Under the pieces are notes generated by a model that was not told the DNA's origin, made no database searches, and saw only the letters and a list, made by a program, of their open reading frames with translations. From Rathayibacter sp. SD072 (lineage in GTDB: Bacteria > Actinomycetota > Actinomycetes > Actinomycetales > Microbacteriaceae), in the NCBI RefSeq assembly GCF_017355185.1, contig NZ_JADILJ010000033.1, positions 1 through 41,067 of the forward strand: 41,067 bases of DNA, read 5' to 3'. The translations under genes were made by a program, and so were the position numbers. Position 1 is the first letter of the stretch, and the number at the start of each line of letters is the position of its first letter. Positions 40,170 to 41,067 of the stretch are shown here, piece after piece.

Positions 40170-41067
40170 TTACGGCGCGCCCGGGAGCAGCCCGGTCGGC
40201 TCGTCGAGGTCGAGGGTGACGAGCAGGCCCTGGGGGGTCGACTCGACGGAGGTGGGGACGAACTCCCCCGACTGGCTGCCGAGCCACGTCGTGGCCTCGG
40301 TGGTGGCGGTGGGGTCCGCGGGCACGCCGGCCCCGTTGTAGCCGGACAGGACCAGGAGGTGGCGCACTCCGTCGGTCTCGTTCGGTCCGACGGGGAAGTC
40401 GGCGACCGAGAGCGGCGCGGAGGCGAGCTGCTGACCCAGCAGCAGGAGCAGGCGGGCGTCGACCCGACCCTGCTCGAGCAGAGCACGCGCGGCGGGAGTC
40501 GTGGTGAGCGCCGGATTCGCGGCGAGCTGCCCTCCGGCCGACGCGCGAGCGGCGGTGAGGACGGCGGCTGCGGCTGCGGCCTGATCGATCCCCTCGTCGA
40601 GCACCCGGCGCACCTCCACGGCGGACCCGCCGCTGCCGAAGGCGGCGACCGGCTCGGAGTTGGCCAGCGCGGTCTCGGCCTCGCCGGACGCGCTCGCCCG
40701 GAGCGCGGGCGTCGCGAGGACGTAGTCCGCCGCGCGCCAGGCCGAGTCCGGCGCGGCGGCCGTGAGGGTCGACTCCGAGACGACGGTGTCGCCCGGGAAG
40801 CCGGCGTCGGTGACGTCGGTGACGAGGGCGTCCTCGACGAGGAGCACGGAGTCGGGGTCGAGCGAGGAGGCGACCCACGCGACGGCCGCCTCCGTGGTGC
40901 CGGGTGCCGCGGCGACGGGCTCCGCCGCGTCGTCCCCGCCCTGCGTGAGCAGGGGGACGGCGACGAGGGCTCCGCCGAGGACGAGGACGGCGGCGCCGAT
41001 CCCGGCGCCGATCACGAGGGCGCGGCGACGGCCGCGCGAGGACGGCGACGGCTGGGCGTCGACGGGC
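40170..41067 (-). CDS. Membrane-anchored extracytoplasmic protein, 5' end outside the window
   Basis: The reading frame stays open to the last base of the window, with about 299 residues visible. At the visible start is PVDAQPSPSSRGRRRALV, then a single membrane segment (VIGAGIGAAVLVLGGALVAVPLL), then an Ala-rich soluble domain of about 260 residues outside the membrane. That domain has alternating VLLVEDALVTDV, ADYVLATPALRA and LLVLSGYNG strands and resembles no family I can name. A GTG at 41015 is possible, but the basic residues before it suggest that the real start lies upstream. The stop is 27 bp before the DUF4397 gene in the same direction, so it may belong to the same operon. Confidence 0.72.
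   Translation of the reverse strand, partial: PVDAQPSPSSRGRRRALVIGAGIGAAVLVLGGALVAVPLLTQGGDDAAEPVAAAPGTTEAAVAWVASSLDPDSVLLVEDALVTDVTDAGFPGDTVVSESTLTAAAPDSAWRAADYVLATPALRASASGEAETALANSEPVAAFGSGGSAVEVRRVLDEGIDQAAAAAAVLTAARASAGGQLAANPALTTTPAARALLEQGRVDARLLLLLGQQLASAPLSVADFPVGPNETDGVRHLLVLSGYNGAGVPADPTATTEATTWLGSQSGEFVPTSVESTPQGLLVTLDLDEPTGLLPGAP

Overview
This window is about 41 kb of very GC-rich, densely packed chromosome from an actinobacterium, most likely a Microbacteriaceae member (Rathayibacter/Clavibacter/Curtobacterium type). The evidence is a mycothione reductase gene, a GarA/OdhI-type FHA switch next to two conserved actinobacterial MerR regulators (ResR-like and FtsR-like), a DUF222-HNH nuclease, an F420-type LLM oxidoreductase and frequent GTG starts. 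I see no rRNA, tRNA, CRISPR array, transposase or prophage. The genus is inference.

Region by region. 1-2491: an acyl-CoA synthetase gene, then about 0.6 kb of gene-free DNA filled with an uncharacterised repeat family (three direct copies and one inverted copy, each with a small hairpin). 2492-5878 (minus): an operon of a MinD/ParA-like ATPase, mycothione reductase and peptide deformylase. 5964-17213: a central-carbon block with pyruvate carboxylase, an orphan ParA ATPase, the resR-ftsR-garA-pgsA run, glucose-6-phosphate dehydrogenase and PEP carboxylase. 17224-29098: housekeeping and accessory genes: thioredoxin, a Nudix protein with a probable NYN/PIN-like C-terminal domain, VanZ, a PabC-like lyase, an S4 RNA-binding protein, two LLM oxidoreductases, a J-domain/NERD fusion, Mug glycosylase, the divergent aldR-ald pair, small membrane proteins and an HTH regulator. 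29262-32008: a gluconate module (gntK-gntP, divergent gntR) with a clear operator. 32199-35558: DUF222-HNH nuclease, NAD(P)HX epimerase, a small GNAT, a YchJ-like SEC-C protein and a cysteine-less HesB-like protein. 35631-41067 (minus): an envelope block with an unknown membrane protein (cut by the window end), a DUF4397 surface protein, a lipoprotein sortase, a LolA-like secreted protein and an ABC exporter.

How they fit together. Pyruvate carboxylase and PEP carboxylase both make oxaloacetate. GarA/OdhI proteins control the 2-oxoglutarate node. Zwf and the gluconate genes both feed the pentose phosphate pathway. The envelope block is tightly coupled (1-14 nt overlaps inside two sub-operons) and looks like a surface-protein anchoring unit followed by an exporter unit.

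The most notable signals are the repeat array at 1901-2456, the interleaved divergent gnt promoters and operator, the phased repeats between aldR and ald, the Nudix-NYN fusion, the DUF4397-sortase pair, and a recurrent arrangement in which a -10-like hexamer lies 6-7 nt upstream of the start codon, suggesting many leaderless mRNAs.
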